Shown: piece after piece, positions 36,487 to 47,765 of the stretch
Position numbering within the stretch: the stretch's first letter is position 1
How the letters are laid out: each line of letters begins with the position of its first letter
From: Lampropedia puyangensis
GTDB taxonomy: Bacteria > Pseudomonadota > Gammaproteobacteria > Burkholderiales > Burkholderiaceae_C
DNA length: 64,000 bases
Assembly: GCF_004833285.1 (NCBI RefSeq)
Contig: NZ_STFG01000004.1
Span: 62,001-126,000 of the forward strand
Direction of reading: 5' to 3'
Notes under the pieces: generated by a model
What the model was told of the DNA's origin: nothing
Databases searched by the model: none
Seen by the model: the letters and a program-made list of their open reading frames with translations, nothing else
Position numbers and translations under genes: made by a program

Positions 36487-37479
36487 TCAGAATTCCCAAG
36501 CATTCTTGACGCCCTGCTTGACCAGTCGCTGGCGACTCAGATGGTTGTGCCAACGCTTCGGCAGCATGAGGGTTTCCAACGCCAGGGGGGGGATGAATCT
36601 TCCCAATGGCTTGTTGTAGATGGCAACCTCTGGATAAGTGCCGGGGAAACGCTGTTGCACTTTTTTCATGACAGGATACCAGTGCTGGGGATTCATGAAG
36701 AACCCTGCGTGCACCAACGACCACATGCCTTGGGCTGCAAAATGGGCTCTTTGGTCTGTAAGCCGATGGCTGCGAATCAGGCTCTCAATCGTTTCCCATA
36801 GAAGTCTCTCTTGGAGTTTCAGGTGTTCGCTCGGCCCATATGCTGCCGATATTTGTGGGGAAGAGTGCTGTCTCCATGCGTATCCGCTTGCATTGATTTT
36901 CCCCCAGCGCCAATCTCTTAGTTGACATAGGTAATGTACCCAATGTGTGTCTTGCCCAATGCCAACTCGCTCATCAAGCCAAAAATCATGTATTGATAGA
37001 TGAAGATATATATGAAATGAAAATCCAGTTTGTCTTTGAGGAGAGAGACAGGACGAAACGAAGTCGTCTGTCGATGCGAGATTCAACCTTTTGATGAAAC
37101 CCCCATCGTGTGCAACCAAATCCACCGGTGCTGAAGCAATTTCGAGCGATTCTTTCTCGGCAAGTGCTATCAGTGATGTAGCGCCTTCAAGCAGATAGTC
37201 GTCATCATCCAGGAACCACAGATATTTGCTTTGTGCATAGCGTTTCCCTTCATTTCTGGCAGCGTTGGCATGCGCCTTGACGATAGGATGCCATTGCACG
37301 CGCTGTTCATGCTTGAACGATGCGGCCACCGCCTTCCACGACTCGTCCGGCCCATTTGGCACCACGATCACTTCTACATCGCCGTCTGGTGCGGCCTGCA
37401 AGGCGCTTTCGATGGCACGGGGCAGGAACTGCGGGCGGTTGTGGGTGGGGATGACAACAGAAAGCAACGGGATAGTCAT
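36487..37479 (-). CDS. GT2-family glycosyltransferase
   Basis: Protein of 330 residues: LLSVVIPTHNRPQFLPRAIE, VIVVPNGPDESWKA and LWFLDDDDYLLEGATSL form the GT-A core with the DDD metal motif. The C-terminal portion parallels the downstream GT2 at 35479-36486, including a final KRWxNHLS-type basic stretch. AGGTAAG precedes the ATG. This gene and the methyltransferase after it look more AT-rich than the rest of the window, as is common for laterally exchanged surface-glycan genes. Confidence 0.85.
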   Translation of the reverse strand: MTIPLLSVVIPTHNRPQFLPRAIESALQAAPDGDVEVIVVPNGPDESWKAVAASFKHEQRVQWHPIVKAHANAARNEGKRYAQSKYLWFLDDDDYLLEGATSLIALAEKESLEIASAPVDLVAHDGGFIKRLNLASTDDFVSSCLSPQRQTGFSFHIYLHLSIHDFWLDERVGIGQDTHWVHYLCQLRDWRWGKINASGYAWRQHSSPQISAAYGPSEHLKLQERLLWETIESLIRSHRLTDQRAHFAAQGMWSLVHAGFFMNPQHWYPVMKKVQQRFPGTYPEVAIYNKPLGRFIPPLALETLMLPKRWHNHLSRQRLVKQGVKNAWEF

Positions 37480-37484
37480 ATAGC

Positions 37485-38117
37485 TTACCTGACAAGGTCG
37501 AGTATGAAAAATCGATGATAAGGATTCTCATGTACCCGGTAGGTTGTTGTTCTGCAATACTCTGGCATATTAGATCTAATAGCGTCCACGATGCTCGACA
37601 GTTCGTATCCTTGCTTGCCTATCTCCCAATAATGTTCACCATCAAAAACATGTTTTTCGGCTTTTTTGAAAGGATTTCTTAACAGAAACCGGATTTTTCT
37701 TACATAAGGGATGGACAGCGTGTTGGGCCAGCAACGCCCAGCTTCTGGAAGACTGATGACAACCGATTTTTTTGCCACGCGACACATCTCTCGTAGCGAT
37801 TTCATACTGATTTCAAATGGCATGTGCTCAAGCACTTGAAAGGCGCATACCACATCAAAAGAATGATCGGGCATGGGGATGGCATCGGCTGAACCGACAT
37901 GATCTGGATTCAACTCGGGGTCAAGGTCGAGTGTCTCAACATTGACGCCAAAAATTTTAGCGGCGCTTTTGAATATCCCAGGGCCAGGGCCTATCTCTAA
38001 TACAGACTCTGGTTTTTGCTTCAGTACTTCATCAAGCTGGTGCCATACGCTTGCCCATCGTTCATTTGTCATGTATTGACGGAACTCGTAGTGAGATTTG
38101 TCTACTTGTTTTTTCAT
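37485..38117 (-). CDS. Class I SAM-dependent methyltransferase
   Basis: About 210 residues from ATG 38117; the frame is open upstream into the ABC gene end (38129), so a start at 38117 avoids overlap. SAM-binding motif I is VLEIGPGPGIFKSAAKIFG, the acidic residue is in VETLDLDPE, and the post-motif region is FDVVCAFQVLEHMPFEIS, as in Methyltransf_11 proteins. Its place in a polysaccharide operon suggests methylation of a sugar, possibly a chain-terminating cap, but this is inferred. Confidence 0.85.
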   Translation of the reverse strand: MKKQVDKSHYEFRQYMTNERWASVWHQLDEVLKQKPESVLEIGPGPGIFKSAAKIFGVNVETLDLDPELNPDHVGSADAIPMPDHSFDVVCAFQVLEHMPFEISMKSLREMCRVAKKSVVISLPEAGRCWPNTLSIPYVRKIRFLLRNPFKKAEKHVFDGEHYWEIGKQGYELSSIVDAIRSNMPEYCRTTTYRVHENPYHRFFILDLVR

Positions 38118-38128
38118 TTTCTGTACGG

Positions 38129-39847
<1,719 letters not shown>

Positions 39848-39865
39848 GGGTGTTTTGTCTCCCAG

Positions 39866-41176
39866 TCAAGCGTTGATGATGTTGATGTTGCTGGAGTTGA
39901 AACGCCCGCGTGTATCCACAATCAACGGTGCTTGTCTGCCTAGCAGCTCGTAGTCGAAGGCGTCATGGTCGGTTGCCAGTACGATGCAGTCGTAGTGCGC
40001 AATGCTGGCTTCATTCAACGGCACGGATTTCAGATCAAACGCGTAATCCCGTTTTTTGGGGAATTCAGGGATGTGTGGGTCACTGTAGGCTACGGTTGCG
40101 CCCTTGTCCTGTAGCAGATCCATGATTTCCACAGCTGGCGACTCGCGTGAATCATCGATGTTCTTTTTGTACGCCAAGCCCAAGACCAAAATCTGGCTGC
40201 CTTTGATGGCCTTGCCGCGCTCGTTGAGGGCATCGGCTACTTTGCTGACGACCCATTGCGGCATGTAGTGGTTGATTTCGCCGGCCAGTTCGATGAAGCG
40301 GGTGTTGACGCCGTATTCACGTGCCTTCCAGGTCAGATAGAACGGGTCGATGGGGATGCAGTGGCCACCCAGGCCGGGGCCGGGTTTGTAGGGTACGAAG
40401 CCGAAGGGCTTGGTGGCAGCGGCATCAATCACTTCATGGATGTTGATGCCCATTTTGTCGGCAACAATCTTCATTTCGTTGACCAAGCCGATATTCACGC
40501 TGCGGTGAATGTTTTCCAGCAGCTTGGTCATTTCAGCCGCGCGCGTACTGCTCACTGGCACCATACGCGCAATGGCTTGTTCATACAGGGCAACGCCCAA
40601 TTCCAAGCACATTGGCGTCGTCCCGCCAATCACTTTGGGGATGTCCTTGGTACCGTAGTCCGGATTGCCCGGGTCTTCTCGTTCAGGGCTGAATACCAAT
40701 GCAAAGTCGTGCCCTACGGTAAAACCGCGAGACTGAACGCGGGGCAGCAAGACTTCATCTGTCGTCCCAGGCCAAGTGGTGCTTTCCAAACTCATGATTT
40801 GCCCTGCCCGGATGTAAGGCAGCATGGCATCGACCGTATTGGTAATAAAGCTCAGATCAGGTTGGCGGTGCGCATCCAACGGCGTAGGCACGCAGATGAT
40901 GATGGCGTCCACCGCCTGGGTACGACTAAAGTCTGTTGTGGCTTCAAGCCCTTGTTGTTGTGCTTGTTGGATTTGATGGGGTGTGATTCGCTCGATATAG
41001 CTCTGTCCGCTGTTGAGTCGTTCCACTTTGTTGGTGTCGATATCAAACCCGATGACCTTGACCCCCACCTCAGCAAAACGCAGCGCCAAAGGCAAGCCTA
41101 CATACCCCAAACCATATATACCAACAACAGCTTGGTGGTGTTGAATTTTCTCGCGCAAAGCGTGCAGTACTGACAT
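39866..41176 (-). CDS. UDP-sugar 6-dehydrogenase, UDP-N-acetylhexosamine type (TviB/WbpO-like)
   Basis: About 436 residues from ATG 41176 (a TTG at 41188 adds four). N-terminal NAD-binding [20 protein letters not shown], then [19 protein letters not shown], catalytic Lys/Cys region [19 protein letters not shown] and [18 protein letters not shown], all characteristic of the UDP-glucose/GDP-mannose dehydrogenase family. The VGLPLAL and GGHCIPIDP forms match TviB/WbpO, which oxidise UDP-GlcNAc or UDP-GalNAc to uronic acids. It gives the glycan an acidic sugar. It is the first gene of the minus-strand polysaccharide operon, with 240 bases of promoter region shared with the divergent CysB gene. 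Confidence 0.9.
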   Translation of the reverse strand: MSVLHALREKIQHHQAVVGIYGLGYVGLPLALRFAEVGVKVIGFDIDTNKVERLNSGQSYIERITPHQIQQAQQQGLEATTDFSRTQAVDAIIICVPTPLDAHRQPDLSFITNTVDAMLPYIRAGQIMSLESTTWPGTTDEVLLPRVQSRGFTVGHDFALVFSPEREDPGNPDYGTKDIPKVIGGTTPMCLELGVALYEQAIARMVPVSSTRAAEMTKLLENIHRSVNIGLVNEMKIVADKMGINIHEVIDAAATKPFGFVPYKPGPGLGGHCIPIDPFYLTWKAREYGVNTRFIELAGEINHYMPQWVVSKVADALNERGKAIKGSQILVLGLAYKKNIDDSRESPAVEIMDLLQDKGATVAYSDPHIPEFPKKRDYAFDLKSVPLNEASIAHYDCIVLATDHDAFDYELLGRQAPLIVDTRGRFNSSNINIINA

Positions 41177-41416
41177 GGTGTTCGCCAAAAAGGAATCGAC
41201 AGACTTGCCGCCGTATTCAAATGAAACTGAATGTGTAATGCGCTATTGTGCCCTATGTGCCCAAGCAACACCGATTGATTCCGTCAACAATTCCAATAGG
41301 CCTGCGCCTGCCCGCAGCGCCACCCGATGCTCTTATTTTGGTTATATCGATATAGCTGACCTTTTATTCCAAATAACAGATAATAAACGAGCATTTTTTT
41401 AGACGTTTTTAAATAT

Positions 41417-42358
41417 ATGAACCTCCACCAGTTTCGTTTCGTACAAGAGGCAGTGCGGCGCAACCTGAACTTGACCGAAGCGGCCAAGGCCTTGCACACG
41501 TCGCAACCGGGCGTTTCCAAAGCCATCATTGAGTTGGAAGATGAGCTGGGCGTGGAGATTTTTGCGCGCCACGGCAAGCGGCTAAAACGCGTAACAGAAC
41601 CAGGCCAGCATGTGCTGGCAAGCATTGAAGTAATCTTGCGTGAGGTCGGTAACCTCAAGCGCATTGGCAGTGACTTCAGCGCGCAAGACAACGGTACGCT
41701 TTCGATTGCGACCACCCACACGCAGGCACGCTATGTGTTGCCTGAACCCGTAGCGCGCTTTCGCGGGCAGTACCCCAAGGTCAACATCAGCCTGCACCAA
41801 GCCACGCCGCATGAAGTGGCAGACATGGTGCTGACCGAGGTGGCCGATATCGGCATGGCCACAGAGTCCTTGGCTGAGTACCCGGACTTGGTAACACTGC
41901 CCTGCTACGAATGGCAGCACGTGTTGATTTTTCCGGCTTCGCACCCGTTGGCGCGTAAAGACCGGATTACCCTTGACGATATCGCCAACGAACCCTTAAT
42001 TACCTACCACCCCTCATTCACCGGGCGTGGCCGTGTAGACCGCGCTTTTGAACGACGCGGGCTGAAGCCCAATATCATTTTGGAAGCGATTGATTCGGAC
42101 GTGATCCGCACCTATGTCAATCTCGGTTTGGGCATTGGCATCGTGGCTGAAATGGCGGTACAAGGCGAGTTGTTGGGCCAATTGGTGGCCAAGCCCATGG
42201 GCGATTTGTTTGGCATGAACGTGGCACGCGTAGCATTCAAACGCGGGGCTTATATGCGCCAGTTTGTATATCGCTTTGCAGAGTTGATCAGCCCACGCCT
42301 AAGTCGTGAACAGGTGAAGCTGGCCTTGGCTGGGCGCGAATCTGATTACGACTTATAA
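41417..42358 (+). CDS. cysB: CysB-family LysR-type regulator
   Basis: Protein of 313 residues. N-terminal HTH: EAVRRNLNLTEAAKALHTSQ and SKAIIELEDELGVEIFARHG, a CysB-type sequence in which the helix reads LHTSQPGVSKAI. The effector domain has TTHTQARYVLPEPVARF and EVADIGMATESLAEY, also CysB signatures (sulfate/thiosulfate pocket). It controls sulfur assimilation genes, sensing N-acetylserine. No cys genes are adjacent. It ends with a likely terminator at 42392-42444. It could be Cbl or a paralogue. Confidence 0.85.
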   Translation: MNLHQFRFVQEAVRRNLNLTEAAKALHTSQPGVSKAIIELEDELGVEIFARHGKRLKRVTEPGQHVLASIEVILREVGNLKRIGSDFSAQDNGTLSIATTHTQARYVLPEPVARFRGQYPKVNISLHQATPHEVADMVLTEVADIGMATESLAEYPDLVTLPCYEWQHVLIFPASHPLARKDRITLDDIANEPLITYHPSFTGRGRVDRAFERRGLKPNIILEAIDSDVIRTYVNLGLGIGIVAEMAVQGELLGQLVAKPMGDLFGMNVARVAFKRGAYMRQFVYRFAELISPRLSREQVKLALAGRESDYDL

Positions 42359-42391
42359 GAGCGTGCTTAGAATTTCCACATGAACCGCGTT

Positions 42392-42444
42392 GCAGTCCAC
42401 AAGGTACGGTGCGCGGCAACAGGCGCCTTGGACTGCTCTTTTTT
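42392..42444 (+). terminator. Likely rho-independent terminator after the CysB gene
   Basis: GCAGTCCacAAGG (42392-42404) pairs with CCTTGGACTGC (42426-42436), leaving a GC-rich loop and two bulged bases; TCTTTTTT follows. It starts 33 bases after the stop. The rest of 42359-42705 shows no gene I can support. Confidence 0.6.
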
Positions 42445-42705
42445 GAGCCTTAAGAGACTGTGCGGAGAGCCTAAGCACTCTCGCTCTACTAAACGCAGCC
42501 CCGCCATGTATTGGCGCTACTTCACCAAGCCTGCAGACCTGGGTCATACGCTCTAAAATCTCACGCGCCAACGCGCACTGATGGCCTTTAGGCCTTGGTG
42601 CGGCGACACCAGCGCCATCTCACAAGCCTGTGCCTCTGGTTGCGCCCTCATAACCGAACACTTTGATTGAAACGTGCGCTGTGGCGCCTTGCTTTGCCTG
42701 CTGTC

Positions 42706-43863
42706 ATGTCTACTTTGTCCCCTTCCATCACCAGCCGTTTGCCTGACGTGGGCACCACTATTTTCACCACCATGTCGGCCCTGGCAGTACAGCACCAAGC
42801 TGTTAATCTGGGTCAGGGCTTTCCTGATTTTGGGTGCGACCCAGCGCTCACTGCCGCCGTCACACAGGCCATGCAGCAAGGGCACAACCAATACCCACCA
42901 ATGGCAGGCGTAGCAGCCTTGCGCGAGGCAGTAGCCCACAAAATCCATACGCTGTACGGCCACGCCTATGACGCAGTAACGGAAATCACCATTACTGCAG
43001 GCGCTACGCAAGCGTTGCTGACTGCCATCTTAGCGGCCACCCAACCGGGCGATGAAGTCATCGTGCTTGACCCGTGCTACGACAGCTATGTCCCCGCCAT
43101 TCAAATGGCAGGGGCCACGGCAGTGCGTGTACCGCTCACACCGGGGAGCTTCCGCCCCGACTTTGCACGCATTGCCGCAGCCATCACAGTGCGCACACGC
43201 ATGCTGGTTATCAACTCGCCACACAACCCTTCAGGTACGGTGTGGACGGAGGCCGAAATGCTGCAACTGCAAGAGTTGCTGGCGCCGACCAACGTATTGC
43301 TGCTCAGTGATGAGGTGTACGAGCACATGGTGTTTGATGGAAAGCCGCATTTAAGCGCATCGCGCTACCCGGCATTGGCAGCACGGTCATTCGTAGTGTC
43401 CAGCTTTGGCAAAACTTTCCATGTAACGGGCTGGAAAGTGGGCACTGTGGCTGCCCCTGCTGCGTTGATGGCCGAGTTCCGAAAAATCCACCAGTTCAAC
43501 GTATTCACCGTGAACACGCCCATGCAAGTGGGCTTAGCGCAGTACCTGCAGAACCCGCAACCCTATGTGCAGTTGCCCGCGTTTTACCAAGCCAAACGCG
43601 ACGCTTTCCGTGCCGGTTTGGCCAAAACCCGCCTCAAACCAATGGATTGCAGCGGCACCTACTTCCAGACCGTGGATATTTCAGCTGTCAGTACGCAATC
43701 AGAAGCGGCATTTTGCGAGTGGTTGACCCAAGAAATCGGCGTGGCGGCTATTCCTACCTCAGCCTTCTATGGTGATGGTTTTGACCAAGGCATGGTGCGA
43801 TTCTGTTTTGCCAAGCAAGAACAAACACTGCAGCAGGCGTTAGAGCGCCTGCAGAAACTGTAA
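42706..43863 (+). CDS. PLP-dependent aminotransferase, methionine aminotransferase-like (YbdL)
   Basis: About 385 residues from ATG 42706. Fold-type I aminotransferase with the YbdL/kynurenine aminotransferase start AVNLGQGFPDFGCDP, cofactor region GATQALLTAILAATQPGDEV, VINSPHNPSGTVW, DEVYEHMVFDG and the Schiff-base Lys in SSFGKTFHVTGWKVG. YbdL prefers methionine, His and Phe. The upstream in-frame extension to 42667 overlaps no ribosome site and is unlikely. It follows the CysB regulator, in line with a sulfur amino-acid role, though a terminator separates them. Confidence 0.85.
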   Translation: MSTLSPSITSRLPDVGTTIFTTMSALAVQHQAVNLGQGFPDFGCDPALTAAVTQAMQQGHNQYPPMAGVAALREAVAHKIHTLYGHAYDAVTEITITAGATQALLTAILAATQPGDEVIVLDPCYDSYVPAIQMAGATAVRVPLTPGSFRPDFARIAAAITVRTRMLVINSPHNPSGTVWTEAEMLQLQELLAPTNVLLLSDEVYEHMVFDGKPHLSASRYPALAARSFVVSSFGKTFHVTGWKVGTVAAPAALMAEFRKIHQFNVFTVNTPMQVGLAQYLQNPQPYVQLPAFYQAKRDAFRAGLAKTRLKPMDCSGTYFQTVDISAVSTQSEAAFCEWLTQEIGVAAIPTSAFYGDGFDQGMVRFCFAKQEQTLQQALERLQKL

Positions 43864-44014
43864 ATCGCGCCCATTTCTGTTTGGCGCGCCAAACCTTTGC
43901 GCCACAACCCAGCAAACGCCAACCTCCCGACTTCGACTTGCGCAACCTGAGCGGTATGCGTCTGCAATGGTGTTGACTGTGCACACGACTTGCCCCTGCC
44001 CAACAACCGCTTCG

Positions 44015-44040
44015 CAGCACAGCACAGCACAGCACAGCAG
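44015..44040. repeat. (CAGCA)x5 simple repeat
   Basis: Five exact pentanucleotide copies plus one base, between the aminotransferase stop (43863) and the convergent PPK2 stop (44067). It is noncoding, so copy changes would not alter a protein. The rest of this 203-base convergent gap has nothing further that I can identify. Confidence 0.85.
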
Positions 44041-44066
44041 GGGATGTTTGAGGACGTATTGACGAT

Positions 44067-44882
44067 CTAAGGAATGGTGATTTGATCGAGCAAAGGGTCT
44101 GCTGGTGGGAATTGCAAATCCATTGTGCGCAAAGTCGTGTTGAGCAATTGCGCAATCAGCAAATTGCGCTGACGTTTGTTGTCCGCGGGGATGACATACC
44201 AAGGGGCATAGCGCGTCGAAGTTGCATTCAGCAGCGCGTCATAAGCTTCTTGGTATACATCCCACTTGGCACGGGCAGTCAGGTCTTCTTTGGCAAATTT
44301 CCAGTTTTTGCTCGGGTCATCCAACCGGTCTTGCAAGCGCCTGCGTTGTTCATCTTTGCTGATGTGCAGCATGCACTTGATGATGGTTGTCCCCGTATCG
44401 CTGAGTAGCTTTTCAAAGTTGTTGATGTGTTCAAAACGGCTTCTGGCTTCAGCTTTGGTGATCCAGCCTTCTACCACCGGTACAAGCACATCCTCATAGT
44501 GGCTGCGGTTCCATACCGTCAGCTCTCCTGCGCCCGGCGTTACCGCATGGCAACGCCAGAGAAAGTCATGCGCTTTTTCCTTAGCACTGGGGGCTTTGAA
44601 CGCAGCCACATGCACCCCCAACGGGGAGGTGCGCGAAAACACCCAGCGGATCGTTCCATCCTTGCCGCTGGTATCCATACCTTGCAGCACCAGCAACACC
44701 TTGCGCTGGCCTTCGGCATAGAGCAAGTTCTGCAGGTCATTCAGCTCCAGCGCCAGCACTTCCAGGTGTGCACGCTCTTCCTTCTTGCCGCCCAAGTCAA
44801 ACGTTTTCTGGTCTGGGGCAATATCGCTGAGGGTGTGCTTGGGGCCAATGCGAAAGGCATCGAAAGAAGGGAGTTTTTTCAT
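44067..44882 (-). CDS. ppk2: Polyphosphate kinase 2 family phosphotransferase
   Basis: About 271 residues from ATG 44882; upstream codons in frame overlap the rng end and are unlike PPK2. Walker A is LQGMDTSGKDGTIRWVF, followed by the PPK2 blocks SPLGVHVAAFKAPS, HDFLWRCHAVTPGAGELTVW and NRSHYEDVLV (lid and Walker B region), and the C-terminal AKWDVYQEAYDALLNATST and PWYVIPADNK. PPK2 enzymes transfer phosphate between polyphosphate and nucleotides (AMP, ADP or GDP). The single-domain length fits class I or III. Substrate class is not resolved. Confidence 0.9.
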   Translation of the reverse strand: MKKLPSFDAFRIGPKHTLSDIAPDQKTFDLGGKKEERAHLEVLALELNDLQNLLYAEGQRKVLLVLQGMDTSGKDGTIRWVFSRTSPLGVHVAAFKAPSAKEKAHDFLWRCHAVTPGAGELTVWNRSHYEDVLVPVVEGWITKAEARSRFEHINNFEKLLSDTGTTIIKCMLHISKDEQRRRLQDRLDDPSKNWKFAKEDLTARAKWDVYQEAYDALLNATSTRYAPWYVIPADNKRQRNLLIAQLLNTTLRTMDLQFPPADPLLDQITIP

Positions 44883-44928
44883 CAACGTACTTTCAGGAGG
44901 TTCAAAGGAAAGTGCAAGGCAAACGCCA

Positions 44929-46506
44929 TCACACCAACACGATGTCGTAGCGGTCGGGGGCCAGGCTACTTTCTGCCACCAGCGCAATGGGTTTGGCAAT
45001 GAAGTCCGAGAGACTTGCCAAGTATTGGCTTTCTTCGTCAAGGAACAGCTCAATCACCTCGGGCGCAGCCAGCACCTTGATCTCTTTGGGGTTGAACTGG
45101 CGTGCTTCGCGCAAGATCTCCCGCAAAATGTCATAACACACGCTGCGCGGGGTTTTCACCTCGCCAGTGCCTTGGCAAATGTCACAAGGCTGCGTGAGCA
45201 TGTGCGCCAAGGACTCGCGTGTGCGTTTGCGTGTCATCTCCACCAAGCCCAGTGGCGAAAATTCACATACCGTAGTGCGCACGCGGTCACGTGCGAGTTG
45301 CTTGCGAAACTCCTGCAGCACCGCTTGTTGGTGCTTTTCTTGCGTCATATCAATGAAGTCAACCACCACAATGCCGCCCAAATTGCGCAGACGCAACTGG
45401 CGCGCAATGGTTTGAGTGGCCTCAAGATTTGTTTTGAAAATGGTGTCGTCAAAATTGCGTGCCCCTACGTAGCCGCCCGTGTTGACATCAATCGTGGTCA
45501 AGGCTTCGGTCTGGTCAATGATGAGGTAGCCGCCCGACTTCAAATCCACCCGCCGCCCTAGCGCCCGGGTGATTTCCTCATCCACGTTGTAGAGGTCAAA
45601 AATAGGCCGCTCGCCACGGTAGAGTTGCAAACGCTCCAGCGCAGTAGGCGTGAATTCCTTGGCGAACTCTTGCAGCAAACCATATTGCTCGCGTGAATCA
45701 ATCGTCACGCTGCGCGTGGCCTCGCCAACCAAATCGCGCAAGACGCGACGCAATAAATCCAGGTCTTGGTGCAACAAGCTGGTAGCAGGTTTGGACAAGG
45801 CCGCATGGCGGATTTTCTGCCACGTCGTACGCAGGTACTGGATGTCTTCCGCCAGTTCTGCATCGCTCGACTCTTCCCCATTGGTGCGCAAAATAAACCC
45901 GCCAGTGTTCTTGCCTGCTTCCGTGTGGGCAGTCACCAAATCCTGCAGGCGTTGGCGCAACGCATCGCGCTCCTGTGGTGGAATTTTCTGCGAGACCCCA
46001 ATGTGGTCGTCCTGCGGCAAAAACACCAGCGAACGCCCTGCCACACTGATCTGCGTGGACAGGCGCGCGCCCTTCTTGCCAAGCGGGTCTTTGATGACCT
46101 GAACCACAATCGACTGCCCTTCAAACACTTGCTTTTCAATGGGCTGCAAAGGTTCCTGCCGGCGGATGGTGGCTAACGTCTCGCCACCACTTTGGCGCTG
46201 CCACACATCGCCCACGTGCAAAAATGCGGCCCTCTCCAAGCCAATATCGACAAACGCCGATTGCATGCCCGGCAAAACCCGCGTGACTTTGCCAAGGTAA
46301 ATATTGCCAACCAAGCCGCGCTCCAGTGTGCGCTCCAAATGTAGCTCCTGTACCGCGCCGTGTTCAATCACCGCAACACGGGTTTCCTGAGGCGCCCAGT
46401 TCACCAGAATCTCTTGCACACCGGCTGGGTGTGGCTGGGGGGCAGAATGGTTAGCACCTGCATCTACAGACTGATGGGCTTGGCCTGAAAGGGACGATTC
46501 ATGCAT
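44929..46506 (-). CDS. rng: Ribonuclease G (Rne/Rng family)
   Basis: Protein of 525 residues. The S1 domain follows a ~35-residue Ser/His/Pro-rich start and includes GNIYLGKVTRVLPGMQSAFVDIG. The catalytic DNase-I-like region includes TTIDVNTGGYVG with the magnesium Asp, GGIVVVDFIDMTQEKHQ, and the zinc-link PCDICQGTG. RNase G processes 16S rRNA 5' ends and degrades mRNAs. It is too short for RNase E, lacking the degradosome C-terminus. It is the last gene of the rlmH-maf-rng set, the usual Burkholderiales order. Confidence 0.95.
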   Translation of the reverse strand: MHESSLSGQAHQSVDAGANHSAPQPHPAGVQEILVNWAPQETRVAVIEHGAVQELHLERTLERGLVGNIYLGKVTRVLPGMQSAFVDIGLERAAFLHVGDVWQRQSGGETLATIRRQEPLQPIEKQVFEGQSIVVQVIKDPLGKKGARLSTQISVAGRSLVFLPQDDHIGVSQKIPPQERDALRQRLQDLVTAHTEAGKNTGGFILRTNGEESSDAELAEDIQYLRTTWQKIRHAALSKPATSLLHQDLDLLRRVLRDLVGEATRSVTIDSREQYGLLQEFAKEFTPTALERLQLYRGERPIFDLYNVDEEITRALGRRVDLKSGGYLIIDQTEALTTIDVNTGGYVGARNFDDTIFKTNLEATQTIARQLRLRNLGGIVVVDFIDMTQEKHQQAVLQEFRKQLARDRVRTTVCEFSPLGLVEMTRKRTRESLAHMLTQPCDICQGTGEVKTPRSVCYDILREILREARQFNPKEIKVLAAPEVIELFLDEESQYLASLSDFIAKPIALVAESSLAPDRYDIVLV

Positions 46507-46508
46507 GA

Positions 46509-47198
46509 TCAGCCTTGTGTATGGGGATTAGAGATCGAAGAAGAAGGATGCACAAAGGCACTGGTATTGCGCGCAACGGGTTGAGCCAACGATGCTTGCA
46601 AGAGTTGATAGGTCTCAAACACTGGCAGCCCCATGATGCCGGAATAACTGCCTTCAATATGTGCCACCATCGTGGCCGCCAAGCCTTGAATGCCATACGC
46701 GCCTGCCTTGCCCTGCCACTCTCCCGAGGCGATGTAGCCATCAAGCCAAACCTGGCTCACATCAGCAAATTGCACTTGCGAGACTGAAAGCGCTTGCCGC
46801 ACCTGTCCATCCAGCGCCACGGCCACTGCCGTCAATACGGCATGGTTTTGCCCTGATAACGCACCCAGCATCTCGCGGGCTTCTTGTGCATCAACGGCTT
46901 TACCCAGAATGCGCGGGCCCAACGCCACCGTGGTATCAGCACACAGAATCGGCACTCCAGCCAAGCCACGACGCTGTGCCCTGCGCATGGCAGCTTGCAA
47001 CTTCAGCCCAGTGACGCGCTGCACATAGTCACGCGGCCATTCGTGCGCGAGCGTTGCTTCCAGTGCTTCTAGTGCATCGGGGTGGTCGCTAGGATCTGGG
47101 TCATCTGCCTGCGGCAGTAGCAGCTCATGCGCCACGCCCATTTGGGTAAGCAACTGGCTGCGGCGCGGACTTTGCGATGCGAGGTAAACGAAAGGCAT
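46509..47198 (-). CDS. maf: Maf family nucleoside triphosphate pyrophosphatase (dTTP/UTP)
   Basis: Protein of 229 residues with the Maf P-loop-like start FVYLASQSPRRSQLLTQMG, the catalytic block VPILCADTTVALGPRILGKA and YIASGEWQGKAGAYGIQGLA near the end. Maf/YhdE hydrolyses non-canonical or excess pyrimidine triphosphates and affects septation when overexpressed. The stop is three bases from the rng start, and rlmH is 16 bases upstream. A 22-residue Ser-rich tail extends past the family core. Confidence 0.93.
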   Translation of the reverse strand: MPFVYLASQSPRRSQLLTQMGVAHELLLPQADDPDPSDHPDALEALEATLAHEWPRDYVQRVTGLKLQAAMRRAQRRGLAGVPILCADTTVALGPRILGKAVDAQEAREMLGALSGQNHAVLTAVAVALDGQVRQALSVSQVQFADVSQVWLDGYIASGEWQGKAGAYGIQGLAATMVAHIEGSYSGIMGLPVFETYQLLQASLAQPVARNTSAFVHPSSSISNPHTQG

Positions 47199-47214
47199 GA
47201 AGGGCGCGCGAAGA

Positions 47215-47688
47215 TTACTCGCGGTGGTAAGGGTGGTTGTTCAAAAGCGACCAAGCGCGGTAGAGCTGCTCGGCCAACAGCACCCGCACCATAGCATGTG
47301 GCAAGGTCAAGTCTGACAAGCGCATCCGCTCGTTAGCAGTCTCGCGCAACGCGGGCAATAGACCATCAGGCCCTCCAATCACAAACACGATATCGCTGCC
47401 CAGATCGCGCCAGCGCGCAAGCCGTTGGCTCAACTGCATGGTCGTGCCTTGCTGGCCACGCTCATCAAGCACCACGATATGCGCTTGCGGCGGAAATTGC
47501 GCCTGCAGGCGCTGGGCTTCGGCCGCCATCATTTGTTCGGCAGTCTTGCCGCTGGTGCGTGGCTCAGTTTTCACAGCGCGTAATTCCAGCCGCATATCGG
47601 CAGGAAAACGCTTGGCGTAATCGTCATACCCTTCTTGAGCCCAGGCGGGGACTTTTTGCCCAACGGCAGCAATGATCAGTTTTCGCAT
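47215..47688 (-). CDS. rlmH: 23S rRNA pseudouridine-1915 N3-methyltransferase RlmH
   Basis: Protein of 157 residues, the usual size, starting [20 protein letters not shown] at ATG 47688. The SPOUT knot is evident: [26 protein letters not shown], [17 protein letters not shown] [19 protein letters not shown] and the C-terminal [15 protein letters not shown]. It methylates N3 of pseudouridine 1915 in helix 69. The frame is open far upstream, but this is spurious because it runs over the transporter gene in another frame. Confidence 0.96.
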   Translation of the reverse strand: MRKLIIAAVGQKVPAWAQEGYDDYAKRFPADMRLELRAVKTEPRTSGKTAEQMMAAEAQRLQAQFPPQAHIVVLDERGQQGTTMQLSQRLARWRDLGSDIVFVIGGPDGLLPALRETANERMRLSDLTLPHAMVRVLLAEQLYRAWSLLNNHPYHRE

Positions 47689-47765
47689 AGCCGCCATCGT
47701 AGTGCAAACCACGGCCAGCCAAGCGCCCGCTGGCCGGTTACTGCATTGCTGCCTTAGCTGCGCTT

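Noticed and set aside
40256-41173. 305-codon plus-strand frame opposite the UDP-sugar dehydrogenase gene
   Set aside because: Antisense shadow of a clearly conserved gene, His/Gln-rich translation with no recognisable family.
44883-45053. N-terminal extension of PPK2 into the end of rng
   Set aside because: Translation is unlike PPK2 and reads through the rng 3' end; the ATG at 44882 gives a normal PPK2 start.
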